A DNA stretch of 64,000 nt from Gonocerus acuteangulatus (GCA_946811695.1 OX328128.1:23904758-23968757), one strand, 5' to 3'; shown: positions 13,573 to 28,718, numbered from the stretch's first letter. Numbers and translations: made by a program. Notes: generated by a model not told the origin, from the sequence alone.

Positions 13573-16500
13573 TCTGTTCGCTCTCTAGGTCCCAGACGAA
13601 TGGTCCGATTTTGATGAAATTTGGTACAAAAATCTTTTTTTCTAATTTAAAAGGTCAAGTTCGTTAACCAGCAGAATCCGCCCACCGGAACATGGTTTTT
13701 GGGGCGAAATTGAGGCAATAGCTTTAACCATTTTCGAGAAAATTGGAAAAATGGTTGTTGAATAATGTTTTAGGTTTGGGTACTTGGGGTAATCATGGGA
13801 TTCAGTTGAAACATTTTCTGCATGTTCGAATTTCATCAAAACTATTATGTTGAAATTTTGGTTACGTTTGGAGTTAAGGAAGGGTTAGAATAAAATATTT
13901 TATTAACAGACATGAAAAGTTTTGGGAACTTCGTATACTTTCCTTAATATCTCGAAATAGGTTGAGAATCTTGGTAAACGGAAGGTTACCATCGAAAGCT
14001 TACTAAATGCTCTACAAAAAAGGTCCTGAAAAAAGTTTTGATTAGGCGATGTCAATCGGAGAAATAAGTGCTTAAACTTTGAAATAATTGATTTCGTTTA
14101 TTCGAACGGTTCTTTTTGTCTGTTTTTATTTCTTGTTATTTTTTAATTGCTCATAGTTGGATAACGTATTTGACAATAAAACAGATTAAGTAAAATAAGA
14201 ACAATTCATCGTTAGAAATGTAGCTTTAAAAGAGAGATTCGAAAGCTTTCCAACTGCCTCAGTGAGGGGGCCTTTCTGGGGTTGGCCGACCCACTCAGGT
14301 AAGATCATAAAACCTTTTCAAGAAAAGTTGAACCAAAGTAATAACTGTTTCTATTTGAATCTTTTCAAATTAGACTAGAGATAAGAACGGAACTGCGCTA
14401 TGATGAAGCAGTTCCTGCGAGTCGGACTTTTTATTTTTAGCCCTGAATATTCAGCTTGAATTACGTAATCATATGCTCCAATAAAGTTTTGTATAGATTA
14501 TATTTTTTGAGAAGGTCGGGGTTCGGTCACATGTTGAATAAACCTAAATTTTATAATTAAAATGAGTTTTATTTCTGCCGTTTCAGTTTGCTTACACGCC
14601 TTCTTCAGGGCTATGCAGGAGAGGGAGAACAGTTGATTGAGCACTGTTCTCCTTCTCTTTCATAGCCCTGAAGAAGGCTTGTAAGCCTCGCCGAAATGTT
14701 ACCAGAAATTAAACTAATTTTAATTAAAAATTGTGGTTTATTCAACATATCGTCCCTAGCATGTCAAACTATCGAATATGCAAATCGGAGCAAACTAGAG
14801 ATTGAACATATTCTATCTATTGATGAAGTACTACATTGAACAATGGTCTTATTCGATACTTTATTTAAGGCATTAAAGGCTATTCTAAAGTTAGAGTTGT
14901 GACAATTTACGACAAGCCGTATTGTCCACAATCTAAGAGCAAAGTCTCGAATCTGGAAAACGAGTTTCATGCATATTCGATAGTTTGACATGGTAGGGAC
15001 GGTATGATTGAACCCTGATCATCTCAACTTCTCCATCTAAACGGTCGCCTATCTCATCACAATGACTATATTTTTTAATACAAAGAATAAATTTGTTTAT
15101 GATATATTTTACTAAAAAATGAAGCTAAATGAATAAATACCCTCTTTTTTACTTTAATATTTTAGATTGATAGAAAACAAAACTCATCTTCAAAACAGAA
15201 GGGACACTCGGCAAGTCCTACTCAAGTTGTCCCTAGCTCCCTTGTCAAAAAAAGTTACAATATTTCCCTGAAATATAGTGGTGAAAGAAATATCTAAAGC
15301 TTCACCCAACCCTTGCTCGATAGCCCCATGGTTGAACTGCAGGAAAAGTCAGCCATAGGGAAGCGGTAAACGAGAGAAGAGGAGCGGACCGCTCTACAAG
15401 TCAACTGTACTGGGGGCTCAGGTGTCTCTGCTAGTCTGCAGTTTGGGACCGGCACAGATGCATGGTTCCGTTTGTTGAATAATTAATTTAATTATTAATT
15501 AATTTCAGTAGAAACATGAGTTATAAACTCACTCTATCTTCAATGATAGTTTCATCATCTGAAAAATCTGTAGAACCATCGTCATGTGTAAGATTCCAGT
15601 CTATATTGATGTTCTCGAAGAGTGTTTTCTGCCTTTGGAGAGCATGCCTGATCTGAAACAATAAATAATCCAATTAGACTTGAGAAACAAATAAACTTTA
15701 ATACGCACCCAAAATATGTTAAATTTCAATGTTTTTCTTATTGGTTTAGCAAAGAGAATAAGCATAACATACCATATTATTTTCCTGCCTTATGAAACAT
15801 ACTTTCCCAGGTATTTTTAATAATATCATTTTGGTATATTTTTCTCAGCTGACTTATAATAGTTTAGTAGAAATTATTGTAAGAGAGAGAGACAATTTTA
15901 TGATTCAGAGCAAGTGGTGATATAATTCGTAAGGGAGTAGGGGAAAGAAGGACGAGAAAAGGCGAATGTGAGGAGAGATGGTCTACAGAAGACTCTGGTC
16001 CTTTGTAAGTAGAACTGCCAATGGGTATGTTTGATATAGGGATAAACTTTTTTTGGATACTTTAACATCACCTAAAGATATAAATAATTAAAAAGTATTG
16101 ATTACTTTGTTATTTATAAATTCAAGAAAATTACTTAGATTTTGATCACGCAAGGTAGTATTACCCCGTAATATATTTGTGTTTTGTAGACTTATTTAAT
16201 ATAATAGGATTGTCTCTTTAAGATTAAAATAATTGCCTTTGGCGGGTTTACTTAACATAATTATATTTATGGGTTTATTATGAAATTGTCAATATAGATA
16301 TGTATATCCCTGTCCCTATTGTGCCATGAAAATTTTCGGAGACAATTGAGATCACCAATGACACATTGGTCCTTAAACCAAAAACACTCATTTGAATAAA
16401 ACTATCGAGTCAGTTTTAATAAAATGAGAAGTTAAAACAAGGAAAATGTTCCAGTATTTTAAAATTTCAGAAATAAGTCTCACAAAAAATAGCAAGCTTT

Positions 16501-19500
16501 TCATCTTCCAAAAAATAAAACAAAATATTTATAAATACCATTTACCTAGGAGGCTGTGGACTCACTCACCATACCAGAAATTATTTTAACTGTAACTCAC
16601 AAAACTTAGATGCTACTTGGTCGACTTTAGTTGGATGTTACTCTGTCCTTGATATCCTATCAGATTGGATTTTTACGAAAATTATAAATAAGAAATTATA
16701 AAAACAAGTTTTCTTTGGTGTATGCAGATGGAAATAAATTATACTGAACTATAAATCATTTATGATCGATGAGAAATTATTAATTTAAAATGAAATAGAA
16801 GAATAAATAGATTTAAGAATCAATAGCAACATAAGATCTCGATAAACTCGTGTGTGCCACTTCCATAATTCAACATGATGTTCTTTCCAATAATGTTTTG
16901 GCACTCCTATATTCACTTCAGAGTGGATAATCCTTTTTCCCTTTTTTGTACACACAAGAGAATTCATTTATGCTCCATTTTGGTAGAATTAACTTGAAAA
17001 TATTCTTTTACAGTTTTGCTAATATAATTCTTAAGGGGCAACATATAAATTTATTTTATTATTTGAACAAACCAAGATAGTTTATGAAATCATAAAATTT
17101 AGATAGCCCAGGTACGTACTCATTGGGTCGATGCCATATTTGCAGGCTAGGAAATATATCAAGAAAGGATGCAGGTCGAAAATATTTACTTTCATAAAGC
17201 AGTTGCTTTCGGTAGCAGAAAACCAATAACAGATACCAAAGAGGAAATCAATGGGTTCTGAGTTTGGTAACCTTTATGAATTGGGCTAATGATTTCTTCT
17301 TTAATTCCCCTTTAATTAAAATATGAAATGAAAATCGTTCATTTTTCAGGCTGTAACAAAAAGCCAGCTGGAGCAATCAATGACCAATTCAAATTTTCTG
17401 AAAAAACTCTGAATATGAAATTGAACCTTTACTCAGAACAATAATATACAGGCAAGAAAAAGGGAATTTTTATTTATTTGCACAGTTGTTGATTCACAGA
17501 CTGAAAGATTCCTTTATACAAATTCTTAAAGAAAATAACACTGCGCTGAAAGAGAAAATTCATTAAGCCTGTATTTCTTCATACGATGAATAGACCAGAA
17601 ACACCAATGATCTGCAAGAAGTATGCGATTCAGCAGAAAGAAAATATCTAATTATTGCCTACTGAATAAGAAGTGAAAGAAAATATTGGAAGACAGATTG
17701 GAATCTGGAGTAAGGTGAAATCCTAGTTCTAGCTGCGAGTGAATGCTAAAAGGAGAATAAAACAATTTAGCACTAAATGTTAACAAAAATGCAAATTATA
17801 ATATTAAACATGCATATGATAATGCATCTAACTAATTTTACATATGTAAAATCTCAACAAGCAGAAGAGACTATATTTGTGAACGAAGGACATCAGAACA
17901 AGCAATGATGAGAGTTGTACTATCAGAAAACTGATCTCTCATGAAGAGTTAAAAGAAGTTCATAAAAGACTTACATTAGGACGGACCTCGTAGGTGACTA
18001 GGTGCTTTCGGCAAAAAAGGGCTCTTATTGATTTTTTTCCTTGACTGGCAACATGGGCCTGAAAACAATCACAAACACCTAATGTACTGATTTTCAAATC
18101 CAATTCTCACCTGGTCGAAAAGTTATTTTTAAACGTCATACGATGAGAAATGATCTTTTTTAGTTCACCCGACCTATTTTGTACATATAAATACCATACA
18201 GAAATTATTAAGGCCCTGCCACAAGGGGCGAGAATTCCTCCACTCAACTTCCTATGTGAGTAAATGATGTTTCGCTAACAAGCATTTTGCTGTCGAAGCA
18301 AGAGAGTTTCGAATTCTTAAAAAGAAGAGTAGAGCATGGTAATTGAAACAAGTGAATTGTGTACATAACCTTTTATGATTTCATAGTATTGTTTCTTGTT
18401 TGAATTTTTACATTTTTTAATGTTCGTGGCCAATGTCGTGACATATGTGTCAGAGAGATGTGTTCTGTGGGCCGGCGTTGTGGCATAGCTTGGCTTTCTT
18501 TCTATCCCCGCTAGTCTGGGCCTCATCCTATGCCCTTCGTATTTGGTTTGGAACCTTATTATGATATTCCCGCTTAGGTTTGAGGGTCTAGTATCGTATG
18601 ATACTAAAACCACCAGAACAATTCCTTCAGCAGGCCCGCTGTCATGGCGTATTTGACGCTTAACTAAATTGTAATTTATCCACTAAAAGTACATCATTTC
18701 AAAAATTTCTTCACTTATTTATTTATTTTTTATGTTTGCCGAAATAATTATACATAAGGAAGACTTGGGCAATTGAAATTTTTTTCGAAGCCATCAGTCC
18801 TAAAAGTGTTACGGTTTCAGTAAAGTAATTGGGTAGGGCTGGTGGCTATGAGTGACTAGCACTCTGCTGTTGTGTGTGGGTGCAACAACAACTCCCCCTA
18901 GGATAGTTAGCTTTTGTTTCTGCCCAAACCTGGCTAAAAAAAAATAAAATAAAAAAATAAATAATAATAAAAAAAATATATAAAATGGTAATTTTTAGAG
19001 AAACCTGCCCAAAAAATCGTTGTCACTTATAAATGGATGTTAAATATTTAAATAAATAAAAAAAAATGTAAATATTTGTCGGTGATTTTCAAACTAAATT
19101 ACATTTAAAATGGCTTTTATTGAACAAAGATTTCTTATTTCGTTACCAATAGAATGTTACATCTTTCTTGATAACAATACCATTTCTTGAGCTGCTTATT
19201 TTCTACATTTTTGAAGAATAAGCTGAACCTGCTTAGATAAGGAATGCTAGTTGACTACAAGAAAAATTGTTTGTGAGTGGAGGATATATCACACGAAATG
19301 ACTGGTTTGAGAGCAATGCCTTCAGTCAAATCTCTTTCGCCCCAAGTGCTGAGAGCCTTAGTGACATCTAATGAAAATTTTTAACTCCAATATACAGTAT
19401 ATGCACTGTGATGGGAAGTGTTCTTAAAGTGTCTGAGAACAGTTACCGACCATTGACCTCTGTACAGATGACAGCTAGTTTGTTTAGCCTGGGAGAATCA

Positions 19501-21113
19501 GGAATCACCATACTCCTCCAATTAGTTTTTGTTGGATGAGAAAACTTGCAATCTAAGGATTTTAACAGGTTGAAACAAGGACAGCAAGCAAGTCTCGCAT
19601 TTCATAAACCACGCTGGATTCTGAGAGCAATCAACAACCTTTGAACACTTTGGATTCTATACATTTGACGGCTAGAAAGGATAACCAAGACAATTAGGAA
19701 TCTGCATGCTTCTGTAGATATTTTGTTTTTGTTTATTAGATGAGATAACTTTCAGAGGAAGGATTTTAAGAAGAGAAGGAGGGCAAGCTCGACAAATACA
19801 AGACATCTTGACTTAGCTGGAAACATAAGGTGTAATTTCAGGGGTAAAAAAATGTCAAAACCTGTATAAAAAATTTGTAATTCCTTGCAGTCAGCTTTCA
19901 AAGATTTGTCAAGTGATAACATGCATCAGTAGAAGCTGAAGAGGCCTGAAAATAAGGATTTTTTGTCCTTAAATTTAAACTATGTTTTTAATGATTAAAC
20001 ATTGTGTAAAGTGTTAGCATTTTTAAAACAAATGAATTATTCAATAAATTAAAGTTAATGAAGAAATCTTATACCTGGTTTAAAACCTCATTACATACCA
20101 TGGAGACAAAGTACCATTTGTACTATTGTTTATACTACCAGGTATGTTTGCGCCACCCTTTTCTCTGGCAGCTTTGAACTTTTCAACCATTCTTTCCATG
20201 GTACAAAGTGTAAACACACACAGATATCCTTACACCAAAATGAAGAATAGATATAATCTATAGTCTTAAAATTATTTTCTGCAGAAAGGACTAGAAGGTA
20301 AACCTTGTATTAAGACCCCTTGATTTCAAATATTCAAATACTCGTTAATAGTAGAAACTACTAGTAAAACTGATATTCCTGAAGAAAAAAATATTAGGAG
20401 TTACCAGCTCTTCGCAGGTTGAATGTCCCCTTTCCTGAGCAATGTCAAGGGGAGTTTTGTCCTGGGCATTCTGAAGCACAGGATTGGCGCCACTCCTCAA
20501 TAGAAGCTTCATACATTCAGTTTTGTCATGTTGTGCAGCCATGTGAAGGGCACTGTCACCACCCCTATCACAAATAAATATATGAAAGCCACTCTTGTTC
20601 TATTAAGCTATTTATTTAATTAAATATTTAATTTTTCTATAATATTAGATTAAATAACTTGTAAGAGAATTAAATTAATGCTCAATGTTATACTTTTTTG
20701 TTGTCTTGTTATTAGAATATAATGTCATACATAATTGGGGCTGGGTTTCACTTTAATCAAATACATTTATGTTTTAAAAGGTTAATATCCTATGCTTTTT
20801 ATTAAAAAAATGGAATAAGGGCAATAAAGAACTATGCAATGACAAGACAGACTCTTGAACTTGGACGGAATTCATATAAATAAAACTAACATCAAGTCAC
20901 CTCTATATTTCAGTGATGAATACTTTTGAAAGTTAAGATGTTTCCTTAACCCTTTTTGGATGTTGGACTTCTCCAGCAGCCACCTTATCTTTATTGTATA
21001 AGAATGGTGGCTTGTTGTATTTATTTATATAAGTTAGTAATTTTGAATCTGTAGTACAAAACTGTAATGTGTAAAGGTTTTTGCACTAATTAAAGAATAT
21101 ATTAAATATATAT

Positions 21114-21182
<69 letters not shown>

Positions 21183-24100
21183 TATTGAAGTTGATTTTTT
21201 TTTTTTTTTTTTTTTTTTTTTATGGAGGTACAGATGACAAACTGTGTCCCTGCAGCATGGCTGGTGGTCTCGCCACAAAAAATAAATTCGTATTCACACT
21301 TATGAATACGAATTTATTTATATTCGTATCCACAAATATATGAAGTACGAATTTATTTACATTCGTATTCACAAATATATAAAATACGAATAAATTCGTA
21401 TTTTTATTTATAAATAAAATTATGCCCATCTCTGGTAGCATTACATTATCACAAGGCGCAGGTAATAAATTAGAAGATTCACTAAATAGCACGAGAGAAA
21501 AGCTGACTTAATGAGGCCTTGGGGGAAAGTCTTTAGGGCATGTATATATACACAAGCGTGAAATTCTGAGGGTTAAGCCTTGCCTCTAAGCGAAAATATC
21601 TTCAGTTTTAAGTAAAATAATAAAAAAAATTTAACTATAATAATATATTCAGAATAAAATATCTTCTGTCTTATTATCATATAAAAAGTTACCTATCACC
21701 ATGAATTGCAGTCTGCCGGTCGATTCCAGATGAAGACATATTTTGAACTAGGAAATCGACAAGGTGGAGTGAAGCACCCATTTCTCTTATCACAGCCAAA
21801 TGGAGAGCTGTCTCTCCACAATCCTATGAAAAATAATATATTAATAATAAGAGAAACCAATTTTTTTTTTTTTTTTTTTTTTTGTTTTTTTTAATAAAAT
21901 GTCTTAAAAAAAAGAAGATATTTCTCCATAAATAAAGTATTTTTATACTTTCTCTTTACATCGATGGGAAAAAAGAGTATTGGACAGTGAGGAAAGAATT
22001 GGTTTTTAAAGCAAGGAAAGCAAAAAATGGAATTTAAAATCATTCAATCAAATTTTTGTCTGTGAATTTTATTTCTCACATACAACAATTAAAAAAAAAA
22101 ACAACTTACCGAAGAGGGTAAGGGTGCCCCGAGATCCACACCCTCAGCAAACACTTGAAGGAGGTGGTAGAGATTTTTGTTGTTGACAGCATGCTCGAGA
22201 TCAGACAAGAGATCGTGTTCGTCTGCACACGTTGTCATTGCATACTTCTTGTCAACATACTTAGCCCTAATAAAATCATACCTTTCTTCCCTAAAACCAT
22301 ACAATTTCCATCAGCCTTGGAAATTAATTGCAAACAAAAATTGATAATTAATTTATGTTAGAATACTATCATAAATTAGTGTGATTGGGACAAAAATTTT
22401 ACTTAATAAAACAGAAATCAAATTCGCCAAGAAATACTTCTCTTTATATAATATTAGCTGACTGCCCGTGCTTTGTCACGACAGATAAGTATTTTTTTTT
22501 TATTGTTTTAAATAATGTTTCATCAAAATTAAGGCTACTACATAATTTAAATGCAATTTATTATAGTACAGTTCCCGTCATATTATAAGTTATTCATCAA
22601 TTGATAAGTAATCAAAGTATAATGTTTCTTGACATAGGGGCGCTTTGGACCAGTGTTAAGAAGCAGATAACGTAGAGATAACCCGTTATCTATAGGTTAG
22701 CAGTAACAGCAGTTTAACCAGTTCAGGATAAAATTAGTTGTCAAAAATGAATGTTAAAATTTAAATTAGTTGTTAAAATTTATGTTTCCAAGATGTCATT
22801 TGGAAACACCCATTATATTTGTGGGCATTACCAAGAAGTGATCTGACTGGGGATACTGATGGGTGAGGAGGCTGTGCAAGGGTTCGGGATATTATTGCCT
22901 CCGATGGCCAGGTATAGCGTAAACTCTATGAGGGACAAAATCACAGTTTATTTCTAGTAATTGAAGGTCTGCCATCATAGTTGAAATTAATCGCAAATAA
23001 AACTAATATTATGATACAGTACGGTAACAGCTGACCTGTTATCGTCCTAGCAACACATGCTGCCTAGGCTTGCCTGCTCTAACCAACTAAAAATTAAAAT
23101 CCCTCTAAAAATACTTAAAAATTTGAATATTAAAAAAACCTTTCTTAGCGAGTATTTGCGTTATAAAGGGAATGTCCATGCAAAATTTCAAAGTTTTCTA
23201 TCGCGTGGTTTGGGCAGGTCGATGATAGGTCAGTGAGTGAGTGGTATTTGACAAATATCTAGTCAATTTTGAATGTTATAAAATTATCACAATGCATTTT
23301 GATCACATTAAGGAAATTATTAAATATACAGAAAGCCTTTTTAAAAAATCCAAATCAGATGAACCAATTGCATTTATTTTATGTAGTGTTGCCAGTACTG
23401 GGGTTGCTCAATTCTAGAAGCAATGCTTCTCAATGCACATGTGAATCATCAGGTGCAAACAACAAAAATAACATCCATAATATTGTGAAATTATAACAAA
23501 CCTAGCGACAAAGTAGACATTTTAACAGTGAACAATATATAAAAAAAGTCCGACTCGCAGGAACTGCATCATCTCAGCGCGATTCCGTCCATATCCCTAT
23601 TGTCATTTGAAAAGCTTAGAATAGAAACAGATAATATTTTGATCGGCCTTTGTTCAAAGGGGTTCATGAATTTACCTGGTCGGGTCCGCCAGACCCCAGA
23701 GTCCTCTTCTAGAGATACTTATTTCACACGTTTCAATGCATTAAAAAATATCAAATTTTTTCACATTTTCTTTTCTTCTACTATAGTAATAATTCTACAA
23801 ATAAAATCAATTAAAAAATAAAATAAAAAACCAACAGCGTAAAGGCAATTGAAAATATTCAAAAGACGTCATTAAATCTCTTTCTCTTGGCAAGCTATAT
23901 TTCTAACAATGAATTGTTTTTCTTATTTTACTTAATCTGTTTTATTGTCAAATACATTATCCAACTATAAGCAATTAAAAAATAACAAGGAATAAAAACA
24001 GACAAAAAGAACCGTTCGGGCCAACGGCCATAGCCACGTTGAATGCACCGGTTCCCATAGATCACCGAAGTAAAGCAACGTCGGGCGTGGTCAGTACCTG

Positions 24101-24192
24101 AATGGGTGACCGACCACGTGCTGTTGGCATTATAATAGGGTGGCGACCTATAGATAGCCCGGCGCTAATAGCCAAACAGTTGATGCGCCGTT

Positions 24193-24223
<31 letters not shown>

Positions 24224-25019
24224 ACCGTTTTCGAGATATTAATGAAAGTATACGAAGTTCCCAAAACTATTCATGTCTGTTAAAAAAAATATTTTATTCT
24301 AACCCTTCCTTATCTCAAAACGTAACCAAAATTTCAACATATTAGTTTTGATGAAATTCAAACATGCAGAAAAAATTTCAACTAAATCCCATGATTTTAA
24401 GTAACCAAACCAAAATCGTTATTCAACAACTATTTTTCCAATTTTCTCGAAAATGGTTAAAGCTATCGCCTTAAAAATGGAAGCCTATAAAACAAGTAGT
24501 TGCAAGCATATGAAGTAAACGGAACAATTTTTGCTCCAAAAACCATGTTCCGGTGGGCGAATTCTGCTGGTTAACGAACTTGACCTTTCAAATTAAACGA
24601 AAGATTTTTGTACGAAATTTCATCAAAAAAAAAAAAATCAGTCCTGTAACAGGCCACAAGGGCCCAGAGGGGCAGATACTGTAGAGGTATCTGATTCTTG
24701 ACCACTATGGAGATAGTGTGGTCAACACTATGCTCCGGCCGTCTGATTTTCCCCTTGTCTGCTTCGACTGCTAGAGTCATTAGCACCCAAGGTACCCATT
24801 ATTAATTAAATTAATAAAAGGCTAGGTGAGCCTAGGGACCATCTGGGACCCCAAATCCAACCCTTGACGGCAACACTAGAAGAAAAAATCTTTAGTGCGC
24901 GCTCGGGTTTTGAACCTGGTCCTCCAGTTCATTAGTCGAGTGCTCTACCACTGAGCTAACCTCGTCCCCGAAATTTCATCAAAATCGGACCATTTTTGAC
25001 TTGTCAGGGCCGCGAACAG

Positions 25020-25065
<46 letters not shown>

Positions 25066-25951
25066 CGTGGTTAATTCGAATATTTCTCTTGGTCCCTAGA
25101 ATTTAGGGCATAAGCAATGTAAAAAAAATTGTGGTTAATTCAAATAAAATTTTGGATAATTCGAATTTTTTACGAGTCTTTACCTCCAATGGGAAGTGTT
25201 CGATCTTAAATCCTATGAAAATATTCTCCCCTCGGGTAAGAAGGATAGTAAGATACGGATGTAGGGGTTCCAAGACAAGAAGCGCGGCGGTCTCATAGTC
25301 TAGTTCTTGGACTCTAGTTCTGCAATGTTGTGGGTCACGCTTCCTCCCCTCCAGGGGTTGTTATAGTTACATACACCATCCTGTCGTTTTATTCTAGAAT
25401 TCCCTCCGGTCCTCCTTTTATTTTCCACCGTCCCTCCGATCTTCATTTCTTATTTAGTTACAAGTCAGTCAGTTCCTATATAGATCTGTTGACTTGTTTG
25501 TGCCTTGAATTTCTGCTGTACAGTGCAGTTGTAGATTTAAGATGTCGAAGACTAGAAGTTATTAAACTCTAACATTGTCAGAGAAAATAGCTGCGATTAA
25601 AGAAGCTGAAAAAGGAATAAAGAAAAAAACTGAAATTGCCAAGGACTTTGGAATTCCTCCTAACACTTTATCAACTTACCTGAAAAATAAAGAAAAAAAA
25701 TCTTGCCAATGAAAATGACTCTTTTCAAAACAATAGACTTTTATTTGAACTTTTTTGATAAATTATTTATTACTTATGAACGTAAACCTCAATTTATGAA
25801 ATGTTTGTTATTGTTTAAATGAAATTTATGTATTTTTTTTTAATTAAAAAATGTGAAAATATGAAATTCGATTTTTTACCCCTTTATTTTCAAAAACTTT
25901 TGTAATTCGAACTTTTCTATCGGTCCCTAGGGGTTCGAATTATCCAAGTTC

Positions 25952-26008
<57 letters not shown>

Positions 26009-26770
26009 AATTTGAACCAATTTTCGGCCTCTAGAGGCTGGGGCTGTAACGGTTCTTATTGCCAGGACTGAGAAAAAGAGGAGCAGGTACCATAGCATTG
26101 TTCTCTCGACAAACTTCTAGCGGAGTCTGGCATATTATGTTGAACAAAACTAAAGATAATTCTGGAATCGCCTTCCAAAAGTGTGAAGACAAGTTTTGTA
26201 CATAATTGCACGATCTACAATTTTTGCATGAACTATTTTTACCATAAAACTAAACGTTTCGCTGAAAATTCCTAAAAACCTTTTTTAGCGATATTAATGA
26301 AAGTATACGGAGTTCCCAAAACTTTTTGTCTGTTAATAAAGTATTTTATTCTAACCCTTCCTTAACTCCAAACGTAACCAAAATATTAACATATTAGTTT
26401 TGATGAAATTCCAACATGCAGAAAATGTTTCAGCTGAATCCCATGATTTTAAGTACCAAAACCAAAAACGTTATTCAGCAACTATTTTTCCAATTTTCTC
26501 AAAAACGGTTAAAGCTATCGCCTTAAAAATGGTTTCATTCGTTTTCCTAGACCAAGAAGCCTACAAAACCAGTACTTGCATGCATATGAAGTAAGCGGAA
26601 CGATTTTTTTCACGCGACATTCGCTCCAAAAACCCTGTTCCGGTGGGCGGATTCTGCTGGTTAACGAACTTGACCTTTCAAATTAGACAAAAGATTTTTG
26701 TACTAAATTTCATCAAAATCGGACCATTATTAGGCCGGAAAAGTGCAAACAGACAAATATATATAAATAA

Positions 26771-26842
<72 letters not shown>

Positions 26843-28404
26843 TAGGGTTCCGATTAACCGAGGTGTCAAGCCTGAGAGGAGGGGGGGATGTGGCTATGTG
26901 TATATATATGAAGTTGGCCCAACGGCAACGACGGGAACTTCATCCTGATTCTCAGAAGAAATACAACTCTCAGCATTTGCGGGGAAAAACTTTCAACGGG
27001 TACCGAATCTTCATCCAAATTTATGTGTACCTGGGTTTATTTTAATTTGTTGTGTGTGCATGTGAGTGTGTATGTGACGTATTTGTGATGTATTTTGTAT
27101 CGGACCACGTAGATACCTCCAGAGGAGCTCTGGCCTAGTGGATGAGGTTATATGAGTTAGACCAGGTTTGTCTGTATTTGATTTATTTCTTTATTTTATT
27201 TTATTTATTTATTATTTATTTTTTTTTATATATTATTTTAATGGTATTGTTAATTTGATTATTGTTATTATTTTATGAGTATCATTTTTAAGTATCGTTA
27301 TATTTTATTTATATTTATTGTTTTTATTTATTAAGTTGTATTTTATCAAATTGATGGTCTTAAGTTATTTAGGTCTTACAGTAACTAGGCTTGTTGTGTT
27401 ACCAAGCCTGAATAACGAGGGTGAAGGAGACGCCCAATTGTAAATTGACGTGTTTAGCATCTTATTTTTTATTTTTTTTTTTGTGATAAATGTACATTCA
27501 TCCATGTGAATTGTATCTCCTAATAATAAAAATATAAAAATAAAAAAAAAATATAAATAAATAAATAAATAAATATATATATATATACAATAGGGTTCCG
27601 ATTAACCGAGGTGTCAAGCCTGAGAGGAGGGGGGGATGTGGCTATGTGTATATATATGAAGTTGGCCCAACGGCAACGACGGGAACTTCATCCCGATTCT
27701 CAGAAGAAATACAACTCTCAGCATTTGCGGGGAAAAACTTTCAACGGGTACCGAATCTTCATCCAAATTTATTAATGATTTTGAATTGTTAATAAAAACT
27801 CAAAATCTATGCGCTGACCAAATTTACAACGAGGATGAGACTGGCTTGTGGTACAAAGTGTTGTCTCAAAAAACTCTCGCGCCAAATACCGAAACAACCG
27901 CGAGTAGTTTCAAAGGCATTAAAGACAGAGTCACTGTTTTGTTTTGTGCAAATGCAAGTGGGGAAGATAAATTAAAGTTAGTTTTAATTGGAAAATCTGC
28001 CAAAACCAGAACCCTCAAACACATAAATATTAATAAATTGCCGGTTACTTATAAAAATAAAAAATATGGGAAAAAGAACTAACTCATCGAGCCCTCCTCC
28101 TAAAAAACTACCTCATCGAGCCAAATTTTTGAAATTTGGCTCTTCAATAGTACCCCGTACGACTATTAAAAATCTAAATTTTTATAAATTTATCTTTAGT
28201 AGTTTTCAAATTATGAAACATTAAGTTTTTTAAAAAAATTTGCTTGACAGATCTCTTCTCTATTTAGAAAGCAGAAGCGATGTACCGCCAAGTGAACTCA
28301 TGATTCTAAGAAAATGGAGGGACACAGCTGCTGCCAACAGAAAAAGTTCATTTAAGCAAGCCACAATTAAAGATTTCTTTTTTAAAAAATATTTTTTTTT
28401 ATTT

Positions 28405-28441
<37 letters not shown>

Positions 28442-28718
28442 GGCGCATCTACATCTTGGCCATTAGCGCCGGGGAAAAAAATAATGTCACGGTTTTAAAA
28501 AATAATGTCACAGTTTCTGTTATTGTTTTTATTACTACATATTATTATTATTAAATATTTGTTTTTTTAGCATATAAGTAGTTTTTATTCAAAAACAACC
28601 TACATTTCCAATCGCTTTTGGTATGGTTCCGATTAACCGATTATTTTGATTAACAGAGGTAACCTTGGCCCCCATCGACTCGGTTAATCGGAACCCTGCT
28701 GTATATATAAATAAATAA

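Larger units (their letters stand above)
12993..14440 (-). mobile_element. HINE/Helentron-like element B with SINE insertion
   Basis: Same family and orientation as element A: 3' hairpin at 13000-13040, TA tract 13510-13567, 5' end at about 14440 (GTCCGACTCGCAGGAACTGC on the minus strand). A tRNA-derived SINE interrupts it at 13117-13474. Confidence 0.8.
23541..26036 (+). mobile_element. HINE/Helentron-like element C with three nested insertions
   Basis: The 5' end (GTCCGACTCGCAGGAACTGC) is at 23548. Body is interrupted by a 5S-derived SINE (24020-24222), a tRNA-derived SINE (24629-24968) and a Tigger (25063-25954, in the TA tract). The 3' hairpin is missing; similarity stops near 26036. Confidence 0.8.
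26840..28701 (+). mobile_element. Tigger/pogo-type element, internally deleted, split by a later insertion
   Basis: Ends are CAGTAGGGTTCCGATTAACC at the left and its inverse at the right (28681-28701). It sits inside the TA tract of a HINE. The first 185 bases (26840-27024) recur at 27589-27773 because of the inserted block between them. Carries two transposase pieces and a 5S-SINE tail fragment. Confidence 0.85.

Noticed and set aside
14764..14991. 75-codon minus frame MSNYRICM...
   Set aside because: Lies within an inverted repeat and has no recognised domain.
20107..20198. Extra Asap exon reading [16 protein letters not shown] (minus strand)
   Set aside because: No convincing acceptor. 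Its phase does not fit exon 12, the cassette exon or exon 13, and no family match is known.
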